Positions 50,323-62,470 of a stretch of DNA of 64,000 bases are shown in pieces; position 1 is the stretch's first letter; every line of letters begins with the position of its first letter. This stretch comes from Penelope pileata (taxonomy: Eukaryota > Chordata > Aves > Galliformes > Cracidae): NCBI GenBank assembly GCA_013396635.1, contig WBMW01005670.1, positions 62,001 through 126,000 of the forward strand, read 5' to 3'. Made by a program: the position numbers and the translations under genes. Under the pieces are notes generated by a model. The model was given only the letters and a program-made list of their open reading frames with translations, ran no database searches and had not been told where the DNA came from.

Positions 50323-52535
50323 GTAAGAGTGATTGAAGATTAGTGTTAGTGGCTGTGGATAAATATGGTGGGATACTGAGCAGCAGATTGAGCATATTAA
50401 CAACAAGGACGGCGTAGCAATATTTTTTTATCTACACTGTAGCAATAATTTTTTATCTACACTGTCCTCTGTGGTCATTACAAAGGCATCCAGCTATGGG
50501 TGTGAAATAAGTGGTCATTTTCAAATTGCTTATCAAAGGATGGATCAGATAGGAATGGTAACCAACAAAGTAGAATGAGATGTTTTATTTATGAATTATT
50601 TTACAGTAAATAGAAACAAAGTAAATAGTGCTTGATTCGAAAAATAGAATTATGTGGTTCAAAGATCCAAAGACCCTGTGTGAAGAACACCATGATATAA
50701 CATTTTCCTTTTGTTTTTGTGCGTATTTTCCTTCACCAATTTTCTACACATAGATATTTAACAGTTTCCATTTAGTTTATCATTATTTACATAGCCATTT
50801 GGATTAAGTAGAAGGTAGAAGGAAAACTGTATACATTGATCAAAAAGAAACAAGATGTGGGCATGTGGGAGAAAGACTGCCAGATAGAAAAGACTGCAGA
50901 GGCTGAAGCCAATGGCAAAACTTTTCTTAAGTCTGATTATACTTTTCTTTTGTCTATGATGCTACAATTGCAGATACGCTTTCTGTTCAACGTGGAACTA
51001 TTTTAAGATATTTGAATCCTACTTTATTTCACAGTGCTGCTAAAATAAATTTGACTTCAGAAATACAACAAGGGCATAAAGGATCTAGATAAAGGTCTGC
51101 TAGCAGAGTGTTTTATTCTACATTTTAGAAGCACTCTGGAAATTTTTTTGCTTAAAAATACCTTGAAAATATGATTGGTATGAGATTATGTTGATCTGTA
51201 TTACAAAACTTATAATCTCTGATTTGTTAAAACTTTAATAACTCAAGGTAAATTGTACTACTGATACAATGAATGATACTGATGCAATGAAACAAAACGA
51301 CCAATTTCTACAGCTGTCAGTTAAGATACAAACTAAAGGAAATACAGTACATCAGAATTTAATTTCTGTTGTATACTTTAATTGTCAGCATGTTTGAAAA
51401 TCAGTTGATGCAGAACTGCTTTTTAGCCTCCTAGAGTTGAATTTTCATCTTCCAGAGTATATATATTACATCTATATTTATGAACCCAGTGGTATATGCA
51501 ACTCCTACATCCACCTGAGTACCTCAGCTGTCATGACTTGACAGTGGAATCCAGCTGAGCACTTTTCCTTCTTCCCCTTGTCCTCCAGTGTCCTGCCTTC
51601 CATGCCAGATTAATGCAGATGACCAGACTGGATGCCATGATGTGGTTCTACATGTGATACGTGTACTTTCCAGGACAGGGAAATATTACATAGCTGTAAA
51701 TATTGGGTGAGGCATAGGTGTTAAGGATGGCATTCAAAGCGCCCAAATACCTAATACAGAAACATAGATTCCCTGTAGATTCTCTCCACTGGGAAGAGGA
51801 TTCCTCCTTAGTTACTGAGATCACATGCAAAGCCAGACTTAGGATGTTAACTTAGGTGCTCTGGTTGTTCTTTTAAAGTGTCATCCATAAGCACATGGGG
51901 TGAGAAATGTGACAAAAGCAATAAGCTGAAAACAGTGGCTATGTTAACATTTCTTTGCCAGAAATGATGATCTCCATCCGCAAAACAAAACAAAATGTAC
52001 AAACACGCATGCACGTGTACACACACCCACACAGCTCCAAGCACCCCTGTAGTGAGCGTGCAGTTTCTGTGCCTGTCAGAGGGACTTGAACAGGAATTGC
52101 TATAGTTAGCAGATTGGAGATGGGAGGAGGTATAGACAAGCTATAGACAAGTGTGTTTTACTGCTACAAACTGCGTAAAAGGCAGAAGTTTGTGTGTTTG
52201 TGGATGTACGCATGTGTGGGTGTGCATATACTTGCACCCTACTACTCACAATGTGTTCATTCAGTGTTTGTGCACTCATTTGGAAAGAGAGTATTGAATG
52301 GCCTGGAAATCTCATCTTCACTGCAGCTTTCAGCAGATTTTATTTAGGGCTTTTTCACAGGGATTCTGTGAATCATACGTGTGTATCCACACAACTATTT
52401 CTACAGATTCATCATCTGTTGTCTACGAACAAAGAATCTACTAAATTAAAATGTTAAATAGAGAAAAAAAATGTAATAAATTCAGTTGTACACTGAGTCT
52501 AATGCCATCCCCTAATCTGCTCTTCTTTCTTCTAG
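50323..52535 (+). other. MYO16: MYO16 intron (2.2 kb)
   Basis: It runs from GTAAGAGT at 50323 to TTCTTCTAG ending at 52535, phase 0. It holds a 25-26 bp imperfect tandem duplication at 50414-50464 and CA/TG-rich low-complexity stretches near 52000-52035 and 52186-52232. No mobile element was recognised. Confidence 0.92.
50414..50464 (+). repeat. Imperfect 25/26-bp tandem duplication
   Basis: Two adjacent copies of GTAGCAATA followed by a T run and ATCTACACT, at 50414-50438 and 50439-50464. They differ by one base in the A/T run. Confidence 0.9.
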
Positions 52536-52679
52536 TGTGCCCGCTATGATAATGCATTTGCTGCAGAAATTCTAATTGACAGAGGAGTAAATGTAAATCA
52601 TCAAGATGAGGATTTTTGGACATCAATGCATGTAGCCTGTGCATGTGATAATCCTGATATTGTCCTGCTGCTGCTGCTA
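52536..52679 (+). CDS. MYO16: MYO16 coding exon (ankyrin repeat region)
   Basis: A 144-bp phase-0 exon, 48 codons, from CARYDNAFAAEILIDRGVNV to DNPDIVLLLLL. The acceptor is CTTTCTTCTAG (AG at 52534-52535) and the donor CTA|GTAAGT at 52680. It covers residues 100-147 of the predicted protein: the rest of one ankyrin repeat and most of the next, ending just before the AGANV-type turn that begins the following exon in mammals. The residues match mammalian MYO16 almost exactly. The 3' end is a short CTG run (four CTG then CTA) encoding Leu, directly against the splice donor. Confidence 0.97.
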
Positions 52680-53356
52680 GTAAGTAAAACAATACAGTGC
52701 CTTATGTGCTTGGAAAGGAAACAGAATGTAACACCATACAGTCTGAAACTGCTTTGTGAATGCAATATATTGCTAATCGTATCAGTGAAACCATATATTG
52801 TGTATGTTCATTTCTTGACGTTATTTTGGTGCTCAGGATTTTTAGAAGACATATAGCAAGGCATTTTCAGGTCTTCAACACAAACACATTATGACTGCCA
52901 TGTCAAGTCTTCCCTATCTCTTCCCAGTAGTCAGGAGCTTATATCTCTGATAAGCACTCAGTCCCAAATGGGATACTCAGATAATTTCTTTTCTCTTCTC
53001 CTTGTCACTTTCTGTTAAGGGTTGAGTTGGCAGACAGTCTTATCAAAACCTCTTTCTTAAAAGCAAATATTGACTCAATTACACTCAGTATTCATAAAGA
53101 AGTGTTTATGGACATGGCCAAAATGAGGCCAATTTAATATTTGTCTGAACAACTTTGACTTTTTGAAGGAGAGTCTACTCAATATAGTGACAGATAGAAC
53201 AGCTTTGTTCTTGTTGTGCTTCCATTCCTGGTACTGTAGCCTTTAGCTTTAGTCCAGGATATAAATGCAGCTGTTTGTCACAGTTCATTTCCTATTGCTC
53301 TTTAAAGCAGTAGTGCAGAAACAACTCAGAGGCTGACTTACTGTTTTCTAATCTTC

Positions 53357-54265
53357 TTGTGTCATTTTTGGCCAAAAGCCCATGCCAAGAAGACTGTGGC
53401 GACCCAGATTGAATGCACATGCGAACATGTGGCTGACCAGGTCTCTGGCTGCTGGGAGTGCTTGGGCCTATTGGAAGTACTGGACGATTGCAGAGATGCT
53501 ACCCTGTGTAGTCAGGTGAAAGATCTGCTCTGCCTGGTGGCACAGCTAAAAGGGAGGTAGAAAGATTAAGAATCATCGGAGAATGTGAAAGGGAGATCAA
53601 CTGGTGATGCTAGGAAAACTGTGACTTAGTTGCCATCACTGGATCATTCTCATGACTGGATCATTCTCATGACTGGAGTGCTGCGATGGCTATAAGTTCT
53701 TTAGGAGGGATAGGCAAGGAAGGGCGAAGGGGTTGGCTGTCTGTGTTAGGCAGTGTTTTGGTATTGTAGATCTTAATGCTGGGAACGATAAGGTTGAGTC
53801 CTTATGGGTAAGGATCAGGAAGAAAACCAACAAGGCTGACATCCTGGTATGAGTCTGTTATAGACCGCCTAACCAGGATGAAGAGGCAGATGAAGCATTG
53901 TATGAGCAGCTGGCAGAAGTCATGTGATCGCTAGCCCCTGTTCTTGTGGGGGACTTCAAGTTACCTTTCATTTTCTGGAAATATAATACAACAGAGTGGA
54001 AGCAGTATGTGGAAGATAACTTCCTGACGCAGCTGATTAGGAGTACAAGGGACCAGGAGAGGTGCCCTGCTAGACCTGCTGCTCACCAACAGAGAAGGGC
54101 TGGTGGGACATATGGAGGTCAGGAGCTGTCTAGAGCAGAGTGACCGCGAAATGGTGGAGTTCTCTGTTCTTCGTGCAGTCAGGAGAGGGGTCAACAAAAC
54201 TGCTACCTTGGACTTCCGGAAGACAGTTTGACTTGTTTAGGACATTGTTTGGGAGAATCCCTGTA
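53357..54265 (+). mobile_element. CR1 LINE 5'-region relic: ORF1-like segment plus endonuclease domain, plus strand
   Basis: About 53370-53630 reads as CR1 ORF1-like text: CEHVADQVSGCWECLGLLEV, then CSQVKDLLCLVAQLKG and a decayed RLRIIGECEREINW. From about 53640, pieces in changing frames match the ORF2 apurinic-type endonuclease: SHDWSAAMA-like, GRRG, VESLWVRI, NKADILV-VCYRPPNQDEEAD, APVLVGDFKLPFIFWKYNT, VEDNFLTQLI, NREGLVG, SDREMVEFSVL, RRGVNKTATLDFRK. Stops and frameshifts are present. The match ends near 54265, before any polymerase, and no 3' tail is present. Part of the region between the ORF1-like piece and the endonuclease is missing. It is a non-functional but unusually informative CR1 fragment. 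Confidence 0.85.
53638..53671 (+). repeat. 17-bp perfect tandem duplication inside the CR1 relic
   Basis: ACTGGATCATTCTCATG occurs twice in direct succession (53638-53654, 53655-53671). The next five bases (ACTGG) begin a partial third copy. The duplication adds to the frame disruption of the endonuclease region. Confidence 0.97.
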
Positions 54266-57227
54266 GTGAAGTTATCTTCTGATAACTTGGAATGAATATA
54301 TCATCTTATATATTAAGGTTTTGGTAAGAAGGATTACATCCATGTGGATTTTTACATTTAGTTTTGGAATTGTCTATCTCATTTGCGTTAACTTCTAATA
54401 AATTTTCCTACATTTTAGATGGTAAGCACTTTTTAAGACAGAAATTCCTTGAACAGGTAAATAACAGATAAATAATAACTTTATATTCTCTGTTCTGGGG
54501 TGGTAATAATGAATAGGGTACTGTGGAGAGAAACGGAATTATTCTTAGGTAAGCAGTAGTTTTTGAACCGTGACATTAATGCTATCTTTAATAATATTTG
54601 ACAAAGTGAAAATGGAAATTGAGGTTGGAGGGAAGTATTTTTCACACCCTTGAACTGTCTTTGTGTGAGCATTTCATGTTAGAAATTACTTCGCCTTGAG
54701 GTTGGAGTGTTTCATGGACCATGTCTAATGTGTAGCGTGAGCCTGGATAATGCTAATATGAGCCACAGGCAGTTTCTATTATGTCACAAATTTTAGCCAG
54801 AAGAATAAATAACACTTCATGTACCTTTATGAATTACTTTTAGATAAATATTTCTTGTGTATTGATTTTATAACCTAGACAATGCTAAATTATCTGTTTG
54901 AAAGGTGTGAACTAAAAGATAACAGCATGGTCCTTCAACTGAGACCTGAGCAAATTCTGATTCCGGTCAAACTGTCACAGAGACCAGCGGAGGTTTCCTC
55001 AATGAAGGTTTAAAAATGTTTCCTGAAGGGAAAATAGAAAAAAATGAATAAAGGGTATACATAGATCCAAGAAGACTATAAATGAATACTTAATTAAGCA
55101 TACCCAGTTTCTGATTATATCCCAGTTTTGGTGGTCTTCATGTTCTCTGGCTCGGCCAAGATTGTGATTGATCTGTCTTTCGTCAGCTTAGCTGTGGTAA
55201 CACATTCTTTCTGTCCTCTGATAGATAGCAAAGACAAAGCTTATTGGCTGAAATGCCTTTTGCTGAAAGCTAGGAGGGACTGTGGGTGTTCATCGTGTGA
55301 TCATCTGCTGTGATTTCCTACTGGGTGCCTACTGGAATTGTATGCTGTTTTGGGAATACGTGCAGAATGAAGTGCTTGAAGTGATTTCTTTCCATCCCAA
55401 CTTTTTACCTCAGGTGGTGTAGCTTTCCAGGGAACATATTTATGTCTTCCGCATTTTGTAGCTGTCAGCAAGGGAGAGAGGGTTGGGCAGTTCAGCCAGG
55501 AAACATATCCCATGTCTGCTAAATAGCCAGCCACCAAAGAACTTGCCCTGGGGCAGCTGCTGCTGCATGAGGTAACGTAGAGATCAAAGGTAATCTTTGG
55601 AGGTCTGGTTGCTATACATGCAGATGAGGTAGGAAAGGTCAGATTCATCAATTGCTGCCTGGCAGCATCAGTATTGAGGTTTCCCTTGGGACAGGGGACT
55701 GTTCTGTGGATGCTGGGTGCAGGTGCCTTCTCTAGCAGCTTGAAGAGAGTGCTCAAGTGACTTTCATTTAAGAAGCAAGATGCATAGGCTTATATACGTT
55801 TGTGCTCACATGAAATCTCCAAGAGAGCATGGAAAGCGAGAAGATTTTATCTGCTCTGTCCTATCTTGCTGCCTTGTGAATTCTCAGGACTGGATGTGCT
55901 GACAGCAGTTCTGTTTGACTGCAGCACGTTCCTCTTCCATCTCGCTGGATACATTACAACGCTGCATTTTGCATTTGTTTTTGGTACTGATTTCTGTATT
56001 GAATTGACATGCTAGCTAAGATGGGCAGTTTAATTTTCAAAGTGCTTGGTCCCACTGAAAGTGCTAACTGAGTTAGAGTTCGCAGATACGGTAAAATTAA
56101 TATTGTTGCAATATAGTATATTAACCTTAGCTACTCAAAGAGTAGGGTATATAAATAAAAATATCACTTTGTAGACCTACTTTTCTTCTGTTCCTCTACC
56201 TTTTTCTTCAGCTTGCAGTATTTTTAATTATCATGAGTACTCTACGCTAAGAATCAGCTCTGAATTGTCATTAAAAAGGCAAAGGAGATCAAGCTGTTTG
56301 GCTGCTCCATCTCCTCCACTCTATTCCCTCCTCCAAAGGATCAGAAAATTAAATGGAAAAAATGTAACTGATCAAATTCTGATTTTTCTGTGCAATTCCA
56401 CAATACATTTATTTGGCTCTTGACCCACTCTTTTCTCTCATTTTTTGAAACGTGGTGTTTATGTGCATCTTAAAGGATTAATAGTCGTATAGTTCTCTTA
56501 TGTTTAGTTCCTTTTCTCAAGATAAACTATGGCTGGGTTATGAACTGTAAGTATCTTTATGACTCGCTGTTACATTTCAATTCCAGAGCATGTCACGAGT
56601 AATTTATCATTGAGCTTCGGACTCAAGTAATTGTGCTGTTGGACGTGCACATAACATTTGTAGTTACAAGTTTTCTATTTTAATACATCTTTGGTTTTGG
56701 TTTTGTTGACAGTTCTTTTGCCTCCATTCCTTCCCGCTTGTCAGTAGTCGTAGAATTCTTTTAGGTTGACTGATATGAAGTTAAAAGCAGCAGGAAAAAA
56801 AAAAGCAGGTGAGAATTCATTTTTACAGTGAATTTTTATGATTTAGTTCATTTTAGCATCTTAAGGAGGGGACTTTTAGTGGGCAACATTAATATGTTTT
56901 TTACCCTCCATAATGCAGAGCTTGTCAAATGAAACTAGAAAGGTGAAGACAGTATTACACAGTGCTTTACACTGTGGAGATTTATTTTTTCATTGACCTG
57001 AAGGCATTACTGTAATAAACATGGCAGTTATTTAATGAGAATGGCAGAGAGCAATACTACATCCTCAGGATGTTTTACATAAAGGAAAATTGGAGAGTAG
57101 AAATACATTCCTAATATATTCTTTTTACTGACATTCCTAGGAAAAGCAAATATAAATGCTGTCAGCCAGCCAATTAAATGTGTTTATTCATATGCTTTTT
57201 GGAACCTGGAACTGAAGTAAAAAAAAA

Positions 57228-57273
57228 NNNNNNNNNNNNNNNNNNNNNNNNNNNNNNNNNNNNNNNNNNNNNN
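57228..57273. other. Assembly gap (46 N) in low-complexity DNA
   Basis: N run flanked by poly-A on both sides. The true length is unknown. The gap probably marks a homopolymer that could not be read through. Confidence 0.99.
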
Positions 57274-57300
57274 AACGGGAAAAAAAAAAAAAAAGTGGGG

Positions 57301-57339
<39 letters not shown>

Positions 57340-57350
57340 AGAGAGAGAGA
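57274..57350 (+). repeat. Poly-A tracts followed by a (GA)n microsatellite
   Basis: An A tract at about 57280-57294, a short GTGGGGGTGT island, a second A tract of about 32 bases at 57305-57336, and then GA repeats to 57350. The lengths are doubtful because the tracts adjoin an assembly gap. Confidence 0.9.
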
Positions 57351-58014
57351 CTGAATATTTTTTTCTCTCTCCTTTTTAGAACTTAAGAAAATCTTTGCTC
57401 AGAATTGTGCAAAAGGGAGTTACACTCAAATCATTCTTTAGATTTACGGTCACTGACATTATATGAACTTTGTTAGTTAAGGTATTTGAACTGTGTAATA
57501 CTGTCCAGTTTATGCGGCCATTTAAAAATGTTGCTTAGTTATGATGTCATCCAAATTTTCTGACCCACCTCTGCAAAATTCTTTATGTCGTTAGAATAAA
57601 GCATATGATATAACATCATTGAAGCACTCAAAATCAAATGGGAGGAATGTGGAGAATACCAAATACTTTATCTCAGACTGAAATTAGATTTGCCCATCAA
57701 AGAAAAGACGATAAATGTTGTTGCTTCAGATTTTCTCACTTCAGGGGATAATTTTCACAGAAATGATAGCATCACAGTATAGATCTCTCACTATTTCACA
57801 TAGAAACATTTTTTGAAACATTTATTTAGAGAAGTTTATTATAGCATAACTTTAAAAAAAAATCTGTAAATATTTCTGTGATTTTTGAGTTACTTTTACA
57901 AAAGTTCAACCCAATTTATTTGTATTCTTTAGTGTCCTCTTTGTTGGACTGAAATTTAAAGCATTTTTTCATCCATGCTGTATTTTTTAACTCTGTGGAT
58001 TGGATGTATTTTTA

Positions 58015-58410
58015 GAGCTCATCAAGGAACTCCAGGGCCAGCTTCTCAGTGAGAGCTAGAGCACTCTGTCAGGCTTACATGCCAAGGCTTTGGTAGCAGA
58101 GGTGCTGCAGGGGTGGCCTCTTTGAGCAGAGCATAGCCCTGCAGCTGCCCCGTGTCAGATCAGAGCCAGCTCCAGCTGCTCCAAAAGGGATGTGATGCTG
58201 GGTGCGCCTCTGGGAGAGCACGCTGAAGAAAGGGAAAAACTGAGAGAGGGGAGTGAAAAATGTGAAACTGCCCTGCAGCCAGCCAGGTCAGTGCAAAAGG
58301 AGGGCAGGAGGTGCTCCACACACAGAGCAGAAGCTCCCTGCAGCCCAAGAGAAGCCCATGGTGGATCAGGCTGTCCCCCTGCAGCCCATGGGCACCATGT
58401 GGAGCAGATC
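58015..58410. mobile_element. GC-rich avian interspersed repeat, probably derived from an LTR retroelement
   Basis: About 400 bp is clearly more GC-rich than its surroundings, with sharp edges. Segments such as GAGGTGCTGCAGGGGTGGCC, CAGCTGCTCCAAAAGGGATG and AGGAGGGCAGGAGGTGCTCC resemble my memory of a GC-rich repeat common in bird genomes and usually filed with LTR/ERV-type elements. Orientation, subfamily and exact class cannot be settled by eye. Open frames on both strands (75, 73 and 62 codons) are by-products of composition and show no retroviral protein. Confidence 0.45.
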
Positions 58411-61400
58411 TGTTTTTAGTTTTAGAACAGGTGGTTTTAGTTTGATTTTAGATCTCACTGCTCTAGTCTGTTAGTAATCAGTGATAAATTAAGTTAGTGT
58501 TCCCCAAGCTGTGTCAGTTTTTCCTGTGATGGTAATTGGTGAGCTATCTCCCTGTCCTTATGTCAACTCATGAGCTTTCTTTTCGTTATATTTTCTCCCC
58601 TTGTTGTGTCGAGGAGTGAGAGAGTGACTGTGTGATGTTTAGCTGCACATAGGTGTTAAACCAGGACATACAGTTACAAAACCCTTTTTTAGACGTAGAA
58701 GACAGTGAAAAAGTTGCAATGAACACTGCATAAATATTTTAGCCAAAATGTTAATGTTGTTAAAATGTTGAAAGTGTAACAACCCTCTGTCCTGGTATTT
58801 CAGTTAAGGCCTTGATTTATTTATTTATTTTCTGCAATAAGCTACAAAGCTTTCTCTTATCCTTACCAGCATTGTCAGTTCCTGCTCTGGCTGTTTGTAG
58901 CCTGGCTTATTGCTCAAACTGTAGGTTTATGACATACTCCTTCAAGTCCTTTGTTGTGTTCTTCAGCATCTCTGTGTTATCTAGTAACTTCTGTTTTTCT
59001 TTGTCCTCATTTTCATGTGATCTCAAATTGCATCCAGAGATATTGAGATGTTCTGGGTCTGTACACCACCAGAAAAAAAAAAACAAACAATAGAGTATGT
59101 GGAGTGTGGAACTTAGTAAGGAAAAGATGAGATGGAAGGTGAATTTCACAGTCTCTATCTCATCACAAGGAGCCAAGGTATTAAAAGTTGGTATTTAAGG
59201 CCCTGCAAGAGTAGATGGTGGTTTCACCTTTCTCAGCTTGTCCTTGAGGTATCCTTGCCTTATGAGCCATGTGGGGAAGTAGCTGGTGAAGTAGCTGGTG
59301 GTGAAGTTGTTTATTAGAGATTGATGGAAACTGTTTTTATCATACAGCAGATTGCTGCTGAACAGAACTTTGTGGGAGCAGTAGAGCTGTGTCTGTATTC
59401 TTGTGGCCTCCAAAGGAATATGAAATTCTCTTGGAAGGGCTAAGATTCTGCACGCTTGCTTGTGTCTGCCTTCCCTTTTCCCACACAATTAATATGGAAT
59501 GTATCTCAAGTCATGTCATCAGGGAGCAGTTTCATAGTTATTTTGCCCCTGTTCTTTGCAGCTTCATCAGACTGTGTTAGCAAGCAGACATGAATGACAA
59601 CAGTGTCATTAGCTTTAGAACTTAATGAAAGATTTAATCATTTCGGAGTTTCAGAAATGATTAAAGCAGAATAAACAACTGCGTCCTCAAAAGAAAGTAG
59701 TTCTGCCCTCCCACTCAATCTTGCTTAATATTATTTCTCCTTTGTCTTAATTTATCAGAGGGGAAATGGGGAGAGAATGAGAAATAGTTAGAGGTTGGGA
59801 GATGACTGTGGGTACCAGTTTAAAGTGTAATATGACCTAAAAGAAAATGATTCTCCTCTGTTTCTACAGACAGTTATAAATATCTGGCACTTGTAAGAAA
59901 CTTCTAATGAAGTCTTTTATATAAAAGCTGTGGGTATCTATCTAAGTATTTTCCTCACTTGCAGTATGCAGAGATTAGCAAATGTGTGATGAGTGTCGGA
60001 GGGACCTTCTAGGGAGCACATACTGCTGGCTTACTGTCTTTAATTGTTGCTGACAGAGGAGTAAAAGCTGATTGAGCTAGGATAGAACTAATTTAGGTGA
60101 AGGCTATTAATGAGCTGCTGAACACCAGACGACAACACTCACGGGAAGCTGTAGCTTCTCCTTTAAGACTGGGAAAAAAGGATGAAGGTAGCTAGTGATG
60201 CAGCACTAAAGGTGGTCCAAGGAGAGATAAGAACAGGAGCCTAACTGGATATGGAGGCTTTGCAAAGCACTTTGAGTATTGTCTTAAGAACTGTTTTTGT
60301 AAGAAAGACTGCTTGGTGGAATGAACTTATCAAAGAGGGAATCCAAGGCTAATCATACATATATGTATATCATACAAGATATGAAGACACTGTAGAAGAG
60401 AAGTGGAAAAAACAGATTGAGAAAGGACTTTCATAGATCTGTCAACAAAAAATCATGGAGACTGACCAAGATAGGTACTGAACAAGAGATATGACTATAT
60501 TGTAACATGTCCATAAGGAAAGGATGAAAGAAGGACCAACTACTGCTGAAGAGGTAGACTTTAGGAGAAAATTTTCTTAGAAATATGTAAAAGATGAAAT
60601 GTTGAAAAGGAATAAAAGTATCTCATCTGAAGAGAGGAATAAGTAATGGAGATAGCCCAAGGGCAGTAGTCTAGTAAAAGAATAAGGATAATGTGATGAG
60701 AAGAGGAAAGGCATCAGATCTTCCATTGATAGAAGAAATAACCATTGAAACAGAATCTGAGATTTATAATGTGAAGAATGCTAGAGCATATGATGAGTTA
60801 AAGTCTTTTGCTGCAGGAAGGAGTCACAGAAAGTAAAACCTATGCTCACACATGAGACTGGTTATTATATTTGAAGAGTCTGTAAATGCTTATTGGGTGA
60901 CTAGGAATCACCAGTAAATTTATGGACAATGGTGAGAGAACTGAATGTTTCTGTTTGAGTCCTCACAGTGAAAAGTGCTGCTTACTAGTTGAAACATCGT
61001 GAATGGTAGAAACTGGCTGACAGTAACAATACTTAACACTGATTTCTGACGATACAGAATATAGCACATTTAGAAGAAGATAGAACTTGAAAGATTTATC
61101 TCATAGAAAAGGGAAAATAAAGTACAAACAATGAGCAATAATTTGTTTGCCAGTAAAAATGTACAAGTAAAAATAAGGAATTGTTGGCCTGGACTTTGAT
61201 TTTGGGGCCTGGCTATTCTTTAATACATTTCATGGATGGGAATAAGGAATCAGTCTAAGAGGAGACACAGTTTTCAACAAAAATAGCAAAATCCTCCCTC
61301 CACTTACAGATGTTATCAGAAAGTACCTGGATTTTGATTTTGGAAAATATTGTATATGTATGAGGTGGGAATGACAACTTATGATATAAAACAAGGTGTA

Positions 61401-61979
61401 ATTTGCAGTCTTTAGCGTCAAGATTTTCCCATACAATTAAAAAATCCTGGAAGTAAAGGAGAGTTAGCCTTGAGATTGAAGATGATCTTGAAGACGATGC
61501 ACCAATATTCATAAATTGTTCCTCATGTTGCGAAAAAATAACACTCGCTTTTTGGGCTGGAGCAGATAAGTACAAGTATGACAAGAGGTGGACTATGTGC
61601 ACAAAGATGGAGAATTTTGGATCATCTTCACTGTAATTCTCTTGATCTCCAGGCAATGGGGATGAAGGAATGACAAGATAATGAAAATCAAGATTTGGCT
61701 TTTGATCTTCAGTGAACACAGACTGTGCTATGGAAAAGATTATCTGGGAATGTTCGATGTCTGGGAGATATTTGAAGGTGGTGAGATTCATTGCTTATGC
61801 AAGGTGGCCTCTTCTCGAATGAGTGACACGATTTCCCTGTTGGTAGCTCTTACAGAATAGCTAGGGAATATGAGGGAAGATGTTAGTGAAATTAGAGAAG
61901 TTGCCTGGCAGTTGAGAACTTGGTAACAACTAAGCAACAGCCCAGCTTTTAAGAGAGAAACTGTGGGGCTGTGAGTTTC

Positions 61980-62470
61980 TGTAGGACTGGTTTTCAGGGA
62001 TAACCTTGGGAGGAAAAATACAAATATGATAAAGAAATTTGCTGAAAACAAACTGCAATGCCATGTCGATGTGGGTGAAGGTTAGCATATTATGCTAACA
62101 GATGTTTTTGAAGGCTTCAGTAACAAAAACGGGTGAAATTTAAGTGTACAAAGGACAAGGTCATGTTCTGAGCTACAAGTAACAGGCATTTCTGTGATAC
62201 ACTCGAGAGTCATCAATTGGAAATAGCAGGGAAAGAGAAAGACCTCAGAGATGTAGTCAATTGCAAGATTATTATATATTACAAATCTGTAGCGGCCAGT
62301 AGGGAAAACAGATTCTTGGCTCTGTCAGAATGAAGATGTTTCCAGTAGAGAGAGAAATGTTTGATTGCATTATACAAGGAATAGCAGCCCGTAGTTAACT
62401 ATGTATGGCCCAATTTACAGAATTGTAAATTGTACCAAGGAAAACTGCAAAGATAAACAGGGAAATAGGC
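61980..62470 (+). mobile_element. Very old CR1/L2-type LINE reverse-transcriptase relic, plus strand
   Basis: Piecing blocks together across frames gives, in the right order: KKFAENKL (for KFADDTKL, near 62030), VKFKCTKDKVM (for MKFNxxKCKVM, near 62135), LEIAGKEKDLRDVV (for LExVxEEKDLGVLV, near 62217), ASRENRFLAL (for ASKANKILGF, near 62295), and REKxLIALYKE followed by PVVNYVWPNLQNCKLYQ (for REVILPLYKALVRPxLEYCVQFWxP, near 62355-62435). Stops and indels abound. The spacing and order support a real reverse-transcriptase relic, but each block alone is weak. The purine-rich tract upstream, from about 60200, may be more of the same element. Confidence 0.5.

Noticed and set aside
52000..52232. 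CA-rich stretch and a TG-rich stretch about 190 bp apart that look like inverted partners
   Set aside because: The pairing is imperfect and explained by dinucleotide low complexity; not a convincing hairpin or transposon.
61255..61791. 178-codon minus-strand open frame
   Set aside because: It is the antisense of a purine-rich tract. Stop codons are purine-rich, so the pyrimidine-rich strand lacks them by composition. No domain, no splice support, no recognisable family.
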